Positions 6,973-14,111 of a stretch of 19,420 bases of DNA are shown here, piece by piece. Position 1 is the first letter of the stretch. Every line of letters begins with the position of its first letter. The DNA lies in contig NZ_JACRWH010000040.1 in the NCBI RefSeq assembly GCF_014306155.1, positions 1 through 19,420 of the forward strand. The letters are read 5' to 3'. The notes below the pieces were generated by a model. That model saw only the letters and a program-made list of their open reading frames with translations, did not search any database and had not been told where the DNA came from. The DNA comes from Holdemanella hominis (GTDB lineage: Bacteria > Bacillota_I > Bacilli_A > Erysipelotrichales > Erysipelotrichaceae). Both the position numbers and the translations under genes were made by a program.

Positions 6973-7820
6973 AACTTCTTATTAATCAAATGTAAAATAA
7001 TCACAAGTGCAATTAAACCTAAAGTCACATAAATATTACCATGATATTCAATTCCTGTTGGAACATGAATCTTCTTATTCTCAAACAAGAACTCATGATT
7101 CTCTACCTTTTTACCATCAATAAAGATTTCATCCTCCTTGACTTCCACAAATAAGACTTGATCCGATTTTTCATACCCATTAGGAGCCTTTGTCTCCTTT
7201 AAATACATCTTATCTTCACGCATTAAAATCGATAGAGTACCATTACCTTTAAATGTCTTTAAAGATTCTGTACAATCCTTATCCTTATAGCTTGTAAACT
7301 CGATAGAATCCAAGATTTCATCCTTAGAATCCTTATCAATCTTTTTAATAATCAACTTCTCAAACGGACGATGCTTAGGATACAACACCACATCACAATT
7401 TAACGTATCCCCATCCCACTCAGGAACACTCACTAACATCGGACTCATTCTTTCATACTCATGAATATTGACAGGATCAATAAAGTACAATCCTTCTTCT
7501 ACATCTTCAAGAACAGCTTTACCTTCTTCATCCGTGACAAGAGTTTGTCCAACCATGGAATACCCACTTAATTTTGTACAAATTGCTTCCACTTCTTCAG
7601 CCAATAACTCCGTATTGAAGTCCACATCTAAATCCTGAAATTCTTGATTCAATACATAAAAGCCATCCACAAGCTTTGCGACTTGAACAACATTAAACTC
7701 AACATTCTCCTTCGAGAGTTCATCTACCGAATCCTGCAACTCCACACTAATTGAGTTTGCGTTTATCGGCATAATACATGCGATCATCATTAATATGATC
7801 AAACCAATTTTCTTCACCAT
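6963..7820 (-). CDS. Minor (probably basal) pilin with Cna-B domain and HVPTG sorting signal
   Basis: This is a 285-residue secreted, wall-anchored protein. A signal peptide occupies about 1-22 (MVKKIGLIILMMIACIMPIN). An N-terminal pilin domain runs to about 150 and a Cna-B/SpaA domain spans about 154-249. Glu209 in YLKETKAPNGY is the likely isopeptide catalyst, Asn248 in FENKK the likely bond partner, and one of the lysines around 155-163 the other. The end is HVPTG (252-256), a hydrophobic helix and KKLRK. HVPTG departs from LPXTG but resembles the EVPTG of streptococcal FctA/FctB-type pilins. The ATG is preceded by GGTGGTGA and overlaps the sortase gene by seven bases. As the smallest Cna-B protein and last in the operon, it may be the base that links the pilus to the wall; that is inference. 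Confidence 0.85.
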   Translation of the reverse strand: MVKKIGLIILMMIACIMPINANSISVELQDSVDELSKENVEFNVVQVAKLVDGFYVLNQEFQDLDVDFNTELLAEEVEAICTKLSGYSMVGQTLVTDEEGKAVLEDVEEGLYFIDPVNIHEYERMSPMLVSVPEWDGDTLNCDVVLYPKHRPFEKLIIKKIDKDSKDEILDSIEFTSYKDKDCTESLKTFKGNGTLSILMREDKMYLKETKAPNGYEKSDQVLFVEVKEDEIFIDGKKVENHEFLFENKKIHVPTGIEYHGNIYVTLGLIALVIILHLINKKLRK

Positions 7821-8563
7821 TTCACCACCATTACACAAATTATTGGAATTAAAATAAAACACAATTCCCTAAAAGAATACGATTTACGCACTTTTTTCTC
7901 TTTCTTTTTAGGAAACACTCTTTTGGCCCTTACAACCAACCTTTTCGTATTGATCCCATACGGCGTACAAGTCACTAGACTCAACAAATCCCTATTCTTT
8001 TCAATACCTATATCCAAGATAGCTTCCGGTTCTACCACAATAGAATCCACCACCTCATAGACCAATTCTTTTTTACACACATGTATATAGATCAAATCCT
8101 TCTTCTTTAACTCATCCAAACGCGTAAAAAGCTTGGCACTAGGAAGACCTCTATGACCTGTTAATATACAATGCGAATTCTTTCCGCCAACAGGAAGACT
8201 TGTAAAGTCAAAATGACCAATCCCACGATTTAATACTTCATCACTCGTTCCATGATAAATTGGTAAGTCTACATCGATCACTGGAATCTGGATGGTTGCG
8301 ATTACATTTGAGGATAAAGTATTCAACATCGTTTCATACTCTTCTTTTTCTTTACCAAAATACAAGTTTTGATTGTAGTTCAACCCAGCATTAAAACTCG
8401 ACTCCAATATGCCCTCATCCATTTTTTCTTCTTCTAAATAAAAACTTGAAATGACATTCTCTACACTTTGATGAAAGAAGAAATTTAAGATGAGTGGCAA
8501 TACACAAATCAAGAAACCCAGAAAGAATAGAATCCTATTCTTCCCTTTTCTTCTTACATACAT
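7814..8563 (-). CDS. Class C (pilus-assembly) sortase
   Basis: This 249-residue membrane transpeptidase polymerises pilins through their sorting signals. The catalytic residues are His137 (LTGHRGL), Cys199 (SLVTCTPYG) and Arg208 (TKRLVVRA). An N-terminal membrane helix (11-30) and a second one at the C-terminus (about 232-247) are the usual class C arrangement. The DPF/DPW lid motif common in class C enzymes is not evident in the expected segment (about 48-70). It sits between the major and minor pilin genes and overlaps the first by 29 bases and the second by seven. A GTG start six codons earlier is possible; I chose the ATG at 8561-8563, though neither has a strong ribosome binding site and translation is probably coupled. 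Confidence 0.93.
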   Translation of the reverse strand: MYVRRKGKNRILFFLGFLICVLPLILNFFFHQSVENVISSFYLEEEKMDEGILESSFNAGLNYNQNLYFGKEKEEYETMLNTLSSNVIATIQIPVIDVDLPIYHGTSDEVLNRGIGHFDFTSLPVGGKNSHCILTGHRGLPSAKLFTRLDELKKKDLIYIHVCKKELVYEVVDSIVVEPEAILDIGIEKNRDLLSLVTCTPYGINTKRLVVRAKRVFPKKKEKKVRKSYSFRELCFILIPIICVMVVKW

Positions 8564-10100
8564 ACACCATAATACCAGCACCCGTTAGTACACAGACAAT
8601 CGTCCCCATAGATCCAGTGACTGGTAATTTAGAACTCGTTTGATTCACTACTTTTAAAGCTACGCTTAAATCATTCGTACTCGCATTTAAATGCGTATTA
8701 AAACTTGTTGCCGATAGAGAAACCAATCCCTCTCCATTCGAAGTATAGTTATTGCGATCCGCTACAAATGTAGGCGTAATTTGAATCTCAATAGCTTCCT
8801 TTAATAAAGTATATCCGTCCGGTGCCTGGATTTCCTTTAAATAATACGTTCCCTGATCCAAACCTTGAATCACAAACTCACCCTTTTCATTGGATACAAT
8901 CTCTTCATCTACACTATTTGAAACTACATATCCATTTGTGCTTTTCTTTACCTTTACTAACTCACTCAAATTAGAATCACGATACAACTTAAATGTAGCC
9001 CCCTCAAGTTTGACATCCTTCTCATTTGTCTTTAAACCCTTCACCTGATATGTATAGCACACAACACTATCCCAAGGCGTTTGTCCTTTAGAATTCGTTT
9101 GCGGATCATTTGAGAAATTTAATCGTACCTTATTTTCAAAACCCTTTTTTGAAATCTTTGTGGCTGACAAATCATTTAAATACGCATCATACGTAAACAA
9201 GATTGGATCTCCTTGACTACCAAGTCCTTTAAAATCATTGAATGTAACTTTAAATCCATTTGAAGATTTAGTTACACTATATGTATCAGCTGGAATAATA
9301 GTATCCTTGACCTTTACTTGTATACTATCTTCTTTTAAATATAAACTTGGATCCATTTCATCCTCAAACTCTAAAAAATAAGAAACATATCCACTCATAT
9401 CCGGCACTTTCGATTCATACTTATACGGAATGTTCTGCATGATCTCAAAATCACCCATATCATTCCAACCTATATTGTTGTCATCTTCATAAATCTTCTT
9501 TACAATACTCGGATAATCCGACTTAATTTGAATCGTCGCCTTAGGATTTGCCGTATTGACCATCGTCATAGAACTTGCCGCATGACTATTGGATACATTG
9601 GTAATTTCATCAATCAAATAGAAACCATATCCCAACTTATCCAACGTGATATTTCCATTCACATCACAACTCTCTACATTCACAATATGAGCTTCCATGG
9701 AAGATATCGCCTTTTGAATCGATTCAATAAAGGTACGATATTCACTTTGACTTCCTTCGTTATCTAAAGACATCATATATTCCACTACATCTTGATCCGA
9801 TACCGTTTTAGATAACTTACTTGATACAAGCTCCTTGATTTTAGATGCATACACACTATTTAAAGTATAGTGAATCGAAGTATTGTCCTTTGAATTTGTC
9901 GCATCAAATAGTTTATATACCTTAAACGACTTACCCTGCATGGATTGATTTTGATTTGCCTGAATCACAATACTCGCATTCCCCTCATTAAAATTTGCCG
10001 TCCCATGCACAACTGAAACACTTGTTTCTTTTGCGCTGACTGGACTTGTGACCATTGCCAACATCAATAGTCCTGTATAAATTAAATTTCTTTTATTCAT
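8535..10100 (-). CDS. Major (shaft) pilin, SpaA-like, LPVTG-anchored
   Basis: This 521-residue secreted protein has a signal peptide 1-23 (cut likely after PVSA), an N-terminal pilin domain (about 24-195), a second domain (about 196-345) opening with YPSIVKKIYED, whose Lys201 or Lys202 is the probable polymerisation lysine, and a Cna-B domain (about 346-490) with Glu423 in YYLKEIQAPDGY. NKVRLNFSNDP (323-333) is the usual end of the second domain and carries an isopeptide Asn. LPVTG (492-496), a hydrophobic helix and CKKKREE complete the sorting signal. AGGAGA lies six bases before the ATG. It overlaps the adhesin gene by eight bases. Domain order and length match the backbone pilins of sortase-assembled pili. 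Confidence 0.93.
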   Translation of the reverse strand: MNKRNLIYTGLLMLAMVTSPVSAKETSVSVVHGTANFNEGNASIVIQANQNQSMQGKSFKVYKLFDATNSKDNTSIHYTLNSVYASKIKELVSSKLSKTVSDQDVVEYMMSLDNEGSQSEYRTFIESIQKAISSMEAHIVNVESCDVNGNITLDKLGYGFYLIDEITNVSNSHAASSMTMVNTANPKATIQIKSDYPSIVKKIYEDDNNIGWNDMGDFEIMQNIPYKYESKVPDMSGYVSYFLEFEDEMDPSLYLKEDSIQVKVKDTIIPADTYSVTKSSNGFKVTFNDFKGLGSQGDPILFTYDAYLNDLSATKISKKGFENKVRLNFSNDPQTNSKGQTPWDSVVCYTYQVKGLKTNEKDVKLEGATFKLYRDSNLSELVKVKKSTNGYVVSNSVDEEIVSNEKGEFVIQGLDQGTYYLKEIQAPDGYTLLKEAIEIQITPTFVADRNNYTSNGEGLVSLSATSFNTHLNASTNDLSVALKVVNQTSSKLPVTGSMGTIVCVLTGAGIMVYVCKKKREE

Positions 10101-12333
10101 GATTTCTCCTCAACATTAAATAGGCACCTACAACCACACACACCAAACTCATACTAGAACCTGTATGTGGAAGCTTTGTCATTCTTTCATTCACAAACTC
10201 CAAGTTCACACTTGCATCCGCATATAAGCCATCTACTTTTTCTTGATCTATATACACATCATATTGTCCTTTAACCGGTATAAAATCCGTTTTTATGCAA
10301 TACACACGATCTATCTTTTGATAGCCACTTGGCGCCTTTATTTCTTTTAAATAATACGTTTCACCATTCTTTAAATCCGCAAAAGATACAACACCATCAA
10401 CCGTACTCTTCTCATCAATTTTTTCTTTACACTCACTATCTTTAAATAATCCAAATACAGCACCATCCAGTAATTGATGCTTGTTGTTTTTCTTTACGAT
10501 CTTCAATTCAAAAGGATTCACCTTATTTGAAAATGTAATGACAGGATCCACTCCAGAAATACTTCCATCACGCAACACTTCAAATTCAATAGGCTTAATA
10601 TCCAGGGCATACCCATCTAGAGTCTTAAACTCGGTTAATGTATGTTTTCCTTTTGTCAGACCCATCCATTCAATTTCACCCTTATCATTCGTCTTTTCTT
10701 GTAAAGGAAAAGGTAAGTTTGGCATTATATGCTTAAATATGACATTTGGCAATGGAATTTGCGTACCCTCCTGTACTTTAATCAACTTTAAACGGTTCAC
10801 TGTATCTTTCACACTGAATGTCTTAAATGCACTAATATGTTCAGACGTACTACTTGTACAATCTAACTTTTGTACATATACTGTGCTATCCAATAAATAC
10901 CCCTGTGGAGGATCGATTTCCTGAACCGTAATCGTACCTAATGGTAAACATATCTTTCCATTCAGATCCGTATAGAAGGCATCACCACTTACTTTATACG
11001 AATCTTCCATCAGAATCTTGCCCGTCTTATCTGTCTTTAATATCCAGCTGCGTATTGGTAAAACACCTAAACTTGCTGGATCCTTATCATATAGACCTCC
11101 ATAAAACTTAAATTCATACTTTGCATCTTTTAAGCTGGCCATACCCTGCGCTTTATTTCCTGTTTGGGCATCTTGTTTCACCAAAACTAAATCCACAAGA
11201 TTGGTTTGTGGAACATCACGCACTTCAATTTCTTGAACCGCTTGATCTTTAACGTTAACAGTATAGATTGTTGTATCTTTTTGATAGCCATGCGGCGCTA
11301 GTATTTCATTAATGTAGTAAGTACCAATATCTAAATCTTTAATCTCGTTGGACTTGCCATTTTCATCAATTTTAAATTCACCAATCTTTTCTTTACACCC
11401 AGAATCTTTATACAATCCATAAAGAGCTCCAGAAAATGTATAGGATGCATTCGATTGATTGATCTCATTCTTTGAGCTGACCTTTAAAAGCTTTACTGAA
11501 CCTGTAGGCACATATACACCATATGCCAACTTTTGAATTGGCGTTAACACCCCTTGCCAGTTATAGGCAGACCCAGCTACATCTACTAAATAGGTTGAAT
11601 AATTTTTAACACTTGGCTTTGCGATGATTTCATTCCATAAACCACCCACTACTTTATTCCAGTGATACCCATCATTACTCGCCTTACTAATACAATTTGA
11701 ACTATAAGCATTCGACACAAGTTCACTTGTGAGTACAATTGCTCCACTGACGCCATAACGAGATGTTAATATGTCCCCAGGACCGTTATAGCCATAGTAC
11801 AAACATTTCTTTAAGTTCTCATTTTCAACCAAATATGGATCGGAAGTCACATCTCCTACTGCAGGAGATGCATTCAATCCCTGCGCACAAAATGCTTCAT
11901 GCGAATTCGACAATTTCCATATTCCATTCGCAATATAGTAACCAGGCTTTTCTTCATACCGATGATGACTCATACTTACTACACTACTCGCTCTAGATTC
12001 CATCACATCTACAGTCGTCTCAAATCCTGCACTATAGCGATCTAAAATCATCAAGCCATTCTTGATCAAATACGCATCCGAATAGTTATCATAAAAGTCT
12101 TCACTTAAAAAATAAGTGGAATCACAATAATCTAATAAACCATACTCACCTGCCTTAGCTTTTCGTAATTCAATAAATTCATCCGTATTGATATTTCCCT
12201 TTTTATACTCCTCCATCATCTCCATTTCTTTTAAACTCATTCCATACGTATCCATCGTATTGGCACGAACAATACTTAAAGAAAGAATAAATACTATAAG
12301 AATACTCAAACATATATAAATCTTCTTTTTCAT
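10093..12333 (-). CDS. Pilus tip adhesin/ancillary pilin with four Cna-B-like repeats, LPHTG-anchored
   Basis: This 746-residue surface protein has a signal peptide 1-24 (MKKKIYICLSILIVFILSLS, cut near VRA-N). A helical segment at about 30-62 follows. A domain at about 105-270, with AFCAQG (Cys149) and KCLYYGYNGPGD, resembles the thioester adhesion domains of Cpa-type tip proteins. Four Cna-B-type repeats follow, at about 279-373, 381-513, 513-604 and 608-716, several with the NEILAPHGY or LKEIKAPSGY signature whose Glu catalyses isopeptide bonds. LPHTG (721-725), a hydrophobic helix and RRNHE form the anchor. The start is the ATG at 12331-12333, with GGAGG seven bases upstream; a longer in-frame ATG would sit on the ribosome binding site. 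It is first in the pilus operon and probably forms the exposed tip. I saw no convincing promoter. Confidence 0.9.
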   Translation of the reverse strand: MKKKIYICLSILIVFILSLSIVRANTMDTYGMSLKEMEMMEEYKKGNINTDEFIELRKAKAGEYGLLDYCDSTYFLSEDFYDNYSDAYLIKNGLMILDRYSAGFETTVDVMESRASSVVSMSHHRYEEKPGYYIANGIWKLSNSHEAFCAQGLNASPAVGDVTSDPYLVENENLKKCLYYGYNGPGDILTSRYGVSGAIVLTSELVSNAYSSNCISKASNDGYHWNKVVGGLWNEIIAKPSVKNYSTYLVDVAGSAYNWQGVLTPIQKLAYGVYVPTGSVKLLKVSSKNEINQSNASYTFSGALYGLYKDSGCKEKIGEFKIDENGKSNEIKDLDIGTYYINEILAPHGYQKDTTIYTVNVKDQAVQEIEVRDVPQTNLVDLVLVKQDAQTGNKAQGMASLKDAKYEFKFYGGLYDKDPASLGVLPIRSWILKTDKTGKILMEDSYKVSGDAFYTDLNGKICLPLGTITVQEIDPPQGYLLDSTVYVQKLDCTSSTSEHISAFKTFSVKDTVNRLKLIKVQEGTQIPLPNVIFKHIMPNLPFPLQEKTNDKGEIEWMGLTKGKHTLTEFKTLDGYALDIKPIEFEVLRDGSISGVDPVITFSNKVNPFELKIVKKNNKHQLLDGAVFGLFKDSECKEKIDEKSTVDGVVSFADLKNGETYYLKEIKAPSGYQKIDRVYCIKTDFIPVKGQYDVYIDQEKVDGLYADASVNLEFVNERMTKLPHTGSSMSLVCVVVGAYLMLRRNHE

Positions 12334-12450
12334 TCCTTCACCTCCCATTTATATATTCTTTTCTTCTCACCTATTATTTTGACAACCCAATGTGAAAAAG
12401 ACATTAATTTCAAGCATTTCCTTACGATACTTCCTATCTTGTCTAAAGCG

Positions 12451-12485
12451 CAAAAAAACAAGCGTTTTACATAAAAAACACTTGT
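12451..12485 (-). terminator. Terminator-like hairpin upstream of the pilus operon (minus strand)
   Basis: On the minus strand ACAAGTGTTTT and AAAACGCTTGT (12475-12485 and 12458-12468) form an 11-base-pair stem with one G-U pair and a six-base loop, followed by a run of T residues at 12457-12452. The strong form suggests a real intrinsic terminator. No minus-strand gene ends just before it. It may end ftsZ read-through, end an unseen RNA, or attenuate transcription into the pilus operon. The -35 box of the tRNA promoter touches it on the other strand. Confidence 0.6.
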
Positions 12486-12510
12486 CAAAAAAACACAAAT
12501 CGTGTATTAT
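12482..12510 (+). promoter_or_regulatory. Sigma-A promoter of the tRNA-Gln gene
   Basis: TTGTCA (12482-12487) and TATTAT (12505-12510) are 17 bases apart, twelve bases before the mature tRNA 5' end. Spacing and both boxes are near consensus. Confidence 0.8.
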
Positions 12511-12522
12511 AAATAGGCACAT

Positions 12523-12598
12523 TGGGGTATAGCCAAGCGGTAAGGCATCAGACTCTGAATCTGACATTTCCTTGGTTCGAATCCAAGTACCCCAGCCA
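12523..12598 (+). tRNA. tRNA-Gln, anticodon CUG, with encoded CCA
   Basis: The full cloverleaf can be drawn: acceptor TGGGGTA pairing with TACCCCA, D-arm GCC/GGC with AAGCGGTAA loop, anticodon stem TCAGA/TCTGA with loop CTCTGAA (anticodon CTG, reading CAG), and T-arm CTTGG/CCAAG with loop TTCGAAT. The U1-A72 first pair is typical of bacterial tRNA-Gln. The discriminator is G (12595) and CCA (12596-12598) is encoded. It is a single-gene unit with its own promoter and terminator. An open frame reading antisense through it is a shadow. Confidence 0.96.
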
Positions 12599-12606
12599 TG
12601 CCTATT

Positions 12607-12633
12607 ACAGAGATACAATTCTCTGTTTTTTTT
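12607..12633 (+). terminator. Intrinsic terminator of the tRNA-Gln gene
   Basis: ACAGAGA (12607-12613) pairs with TCTCTGT (12620-12626) around a six-base loop and is followed by eight T residues. It lies nine bases after the tRNA CCA end. Confidence 0.88.
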
Positions 12634-12650
12634 ATACTTTTTTTCTTAAA

Positions 12651-12695
12651 TTACCGACATTTTACTCTTTATTACTGCCATTATTTTGTCGGTAA
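12651..12695. repeat. Inverted repeat with 9-base arms
   Basis: TTACCGACA (12651-12659) and TGTCGGTAA (12687-12695) are perfect inverted arms separated by 27 bases. It is the most GC-rich palindrome in the gene-free stretch 12634-12941. No U-tract follows it on either strand, so it is not an obvious terminator. Role unknown. Confidence 0.55.
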
Positions 12696-12704
12696 TGAAT
12701 GATC

Positions 12705-12762
12705 AATTAAGCTATATGACTTAATTAACACCGAATTAAGATGTTTGACTTAATTAAAAAAG
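12705..12762. repeat. Two tandem 29-base units, each containing a dyad
   Basis: Units 12705-12733 and 12734-12762 each begin AATTAAG, have an eight-base centre, then CTTAATT as the inverted arm. TGACTTAATTAA occurs identically in both (12717-12728, 12746-12757). The regular 29-base period and internal symmetry resemble tandem protein-binding sites, but no nearby gene clearly uses them. AT-richness lowers confidence in function. Confidence 0.5.
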
Positions 12763-12786
12763 AGCAAGATTTGATTCGCTCAACAA

Positions 12787-12945
12787 TTATATTAATGAAA
12801 TAACTAAAATACTAATCGTACTTAATAATGTACCTAATAAATAATACTCTGCAAAATTTTGATTCTTAGATATTTTATCCTATCTCGCTATGGATTTTGC
12901 AGTTAATACCATAGCAATTAACGAATATTGATTACTACTAACAAG
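12787..12945 (-). pseudogene. Remnant of a DUF3307-like membrane protein (C-terminal end)
   Basis: One minus-strand frame reads NQYSLIAMVLTAKSIAR, a TAG stop, then DKISKNQNFAEYYLLGTLLS and a hydrophobic end with TAA at 12787-12789. The AKSIAR...AEYYLLGTLLS pattern is what I remember as the C-terminus of DUF3307 family proteins. The in-frame TAG lies where a Tyr codon (TAT) would be expected, and no upstream part exists because the frame runs into the ftsZ terminator. This suggests a gene fragment left by deletion. The family assignment is from memory of the pattern. Confidence 0.55.
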
Positions 12946-12970
12946 AAAGAGAGCTTTTACTAAGCTCTCT
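12942..12970 (-). terminator. Intrinsic terminator of ftsZ
   Basis: On the minus strand AGAGAGCTT and AAGCTCTCT form a nine-base-pair stem with a five-base loop, followed by TTCTTG. It lies about 12 bases after the ftsZ stop codon. Confidence 0.83.
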
Positions 12971-12981
12971 ATATGTATCTA

Positions 12982-14091
12982 TTAACGATTGAAGAAGAAG
13001 TTAGGAATTTGTTCATCATCACTTGTGTTATTTTCAACACTAGTTACAACACCTGGGTTAACAGGCGCTTGGATTTTCGGTTCTGTGAACAATGTATCAT
13101 TCGCAACTTGTTTAATTACTGGTTCACTACGTCTTTTACGTTGTTTTTCTTTTGGTTCTTCAAATCCAGTAGCGATAACTGTAACGATGATCGCATCCCC
13201 TAATTGTTCGTTGATTGCGATACCGAAAATACAGTCAACATCTCCACCAGCTGCATCTTGAATTACAGCTACAGCGTTTTGTGCATCAAATAAGCTAACT
13301 TTGTCACCACCAGTGATGTTTACGATAGCTGATTTAGCACCAGAGATTTGTGCTTCCAATAATGGTGACTGGATAGCTTTTTCAGCAGCAGAAATAGCTT
13401 TGTCTTCTCCTTCTGCCATACCAATACCGATCAATGCACGACCTTGATTTTGCATAACGCTACGAACGTCTGCAAAGTCTAAGTTTACCAATGCTGGAAC
13501 AGCGATCAAGTCAGAGATTGTTTGAACACCTTGACGTAACACGTTATCTGCAGCTTGGAATGCTTCTTCGATTGGTTTACGACCAATCACATCTAATAAG
13601 TTGTCATTTGAAACGATAATTAATGAGTCAACATATTTTTTTAATTCTTCAATACCATCTTTAGCATTGTTTGCACGACGACGACCTTCAAAAGTGAATG
13701 GACGAGTTACAACGGCAACTGTTAAAGCACCTTCTTCTTTAGCAATCTTAGCGATTAATGGAGCAGCACCCGTACCAGTTCCACCACCCATACCAGCAGT
13801 GATAAATACCATGTCGCTTCCTTTTACAGATTCGCGGATTTCTCCTTCACTTTCTTCAGCAGCTTTACGTCCATATTCTGGATTTCCACCAGCACCTAAA
13901 CCTTTAGTTGTTTCCTTTCCTAAAACGATTTTGTTATCGCAAGGAGAGTTTTTCATAACTTGTACATCTGTGTTGCAGATATAGAAATCAACGCCCTTAA
14001 CACCATCAGCAACCATGCGGTTAACAGCGTTGGATCCACCACCACCAACACCAAATACTTTAATATTTGCTACTTGATTAAATTCAGTCAT
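12982..14091 (-). CDS. ftsZ: Cell division protein FtsZ
   Basis: This 369-residue tubulin-like GTPase forms the division ring at mid-cell. The nucleotide-binding GVGGGGSNAVNRM (14-26), the tubulin signature GGGTGTG (102-108) and the T7 loop NLDFADVR (203-210), whose Asp residues hydrolyse GTP of the neighbouring subunit, are all intact. After the core (to about 312) a short linker of about 45 residues leads to the C-terminal peptide DDEQIPNFFFNR, the expected docking site for FtsA and other partners. AGAGGA lies nine bases before the ATG. It follows ftsA by 20 bases and is last in that operon, with a terminator behind it. Confidence 0.98.
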   Translation of the reverse strand: MTEFNQVANIKVFGVGGGGSNAVNRMVADGVKGVDFYICNTDVQVMKNSPCDNKIVLGKETTKGLGAGGNPEYGRKAAEESEGEIRESVKGSDMVFITAGMGGGTGTGAAPLIAKIAKEEGALTVAVVTRPFTFEGRRRANNAKDGIEELKKYVDSLIIVSNDNLLDVIGRKPIEEAFQAADNVLRQGVQTISDLIAVPALVNLDFADVRSVMQNQGRALIGIGMAEGEDKAISAAEKAIQSPLLEAQISGAKSAIVNITGGDKVSLFDAQNAVAVIQDAAGGDVDCIFGIAINEQLGDAIIVTVIATGFEEPKEKQRKRRSEPVIKQVANDTLFTEPKIQAPVNPGVVTSVENNTSDDEQIPNFFFNR

Positions 14092-14111
14092 ATAATATTT
14101 TCCTCTCTTTT

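Noticed and set aside
10481..10924. 147-codon plus-strand ORF inside the adhesin gene
   Set aside because: It is fully antisense to conserved Cna-B repeats, has no ribosome binding site or recognisable domain, and is one of many shadow frames in this AT-rich sequence.
10093..12333. Repeated Cna-B segments considered as DNA-level repeats
   Set aside because: The similarity is at protein level (for example KAPSGY and APHGY signatures); I see no long identical DNA repeats that would suggest recent duplication or slippage.
12367..12618. 83-codon minus-strand ORF running antisense through the tRNA-Gln gene, ending in a possible 16-residue peptide (MLEINVFFTLGCQNNR) before the pilus operon
   Set aside because: Most of it is the complement of the tRNA and the minus-strand hairpin. 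The terminal ATG has its purine run too close to serve as a ribosome binding site. A leader peptide cannot be excluded but is unsupported.
12634..12700. Minus-strand reading resembling glycine/asparagine-rich ends (NGSNKE, NVGN) of ATP-binding accessory proteins
   Set aside because: Only about 15 codons with a stop in the middle; too short to support a gene or a named fossil.
13601..13984. 127-codon plus-strand ORF inside ftsZ
   Set aside because: It is antisense to the most conserved part of ftsZ; long mirror frames are expected from the codon use of the real gene.
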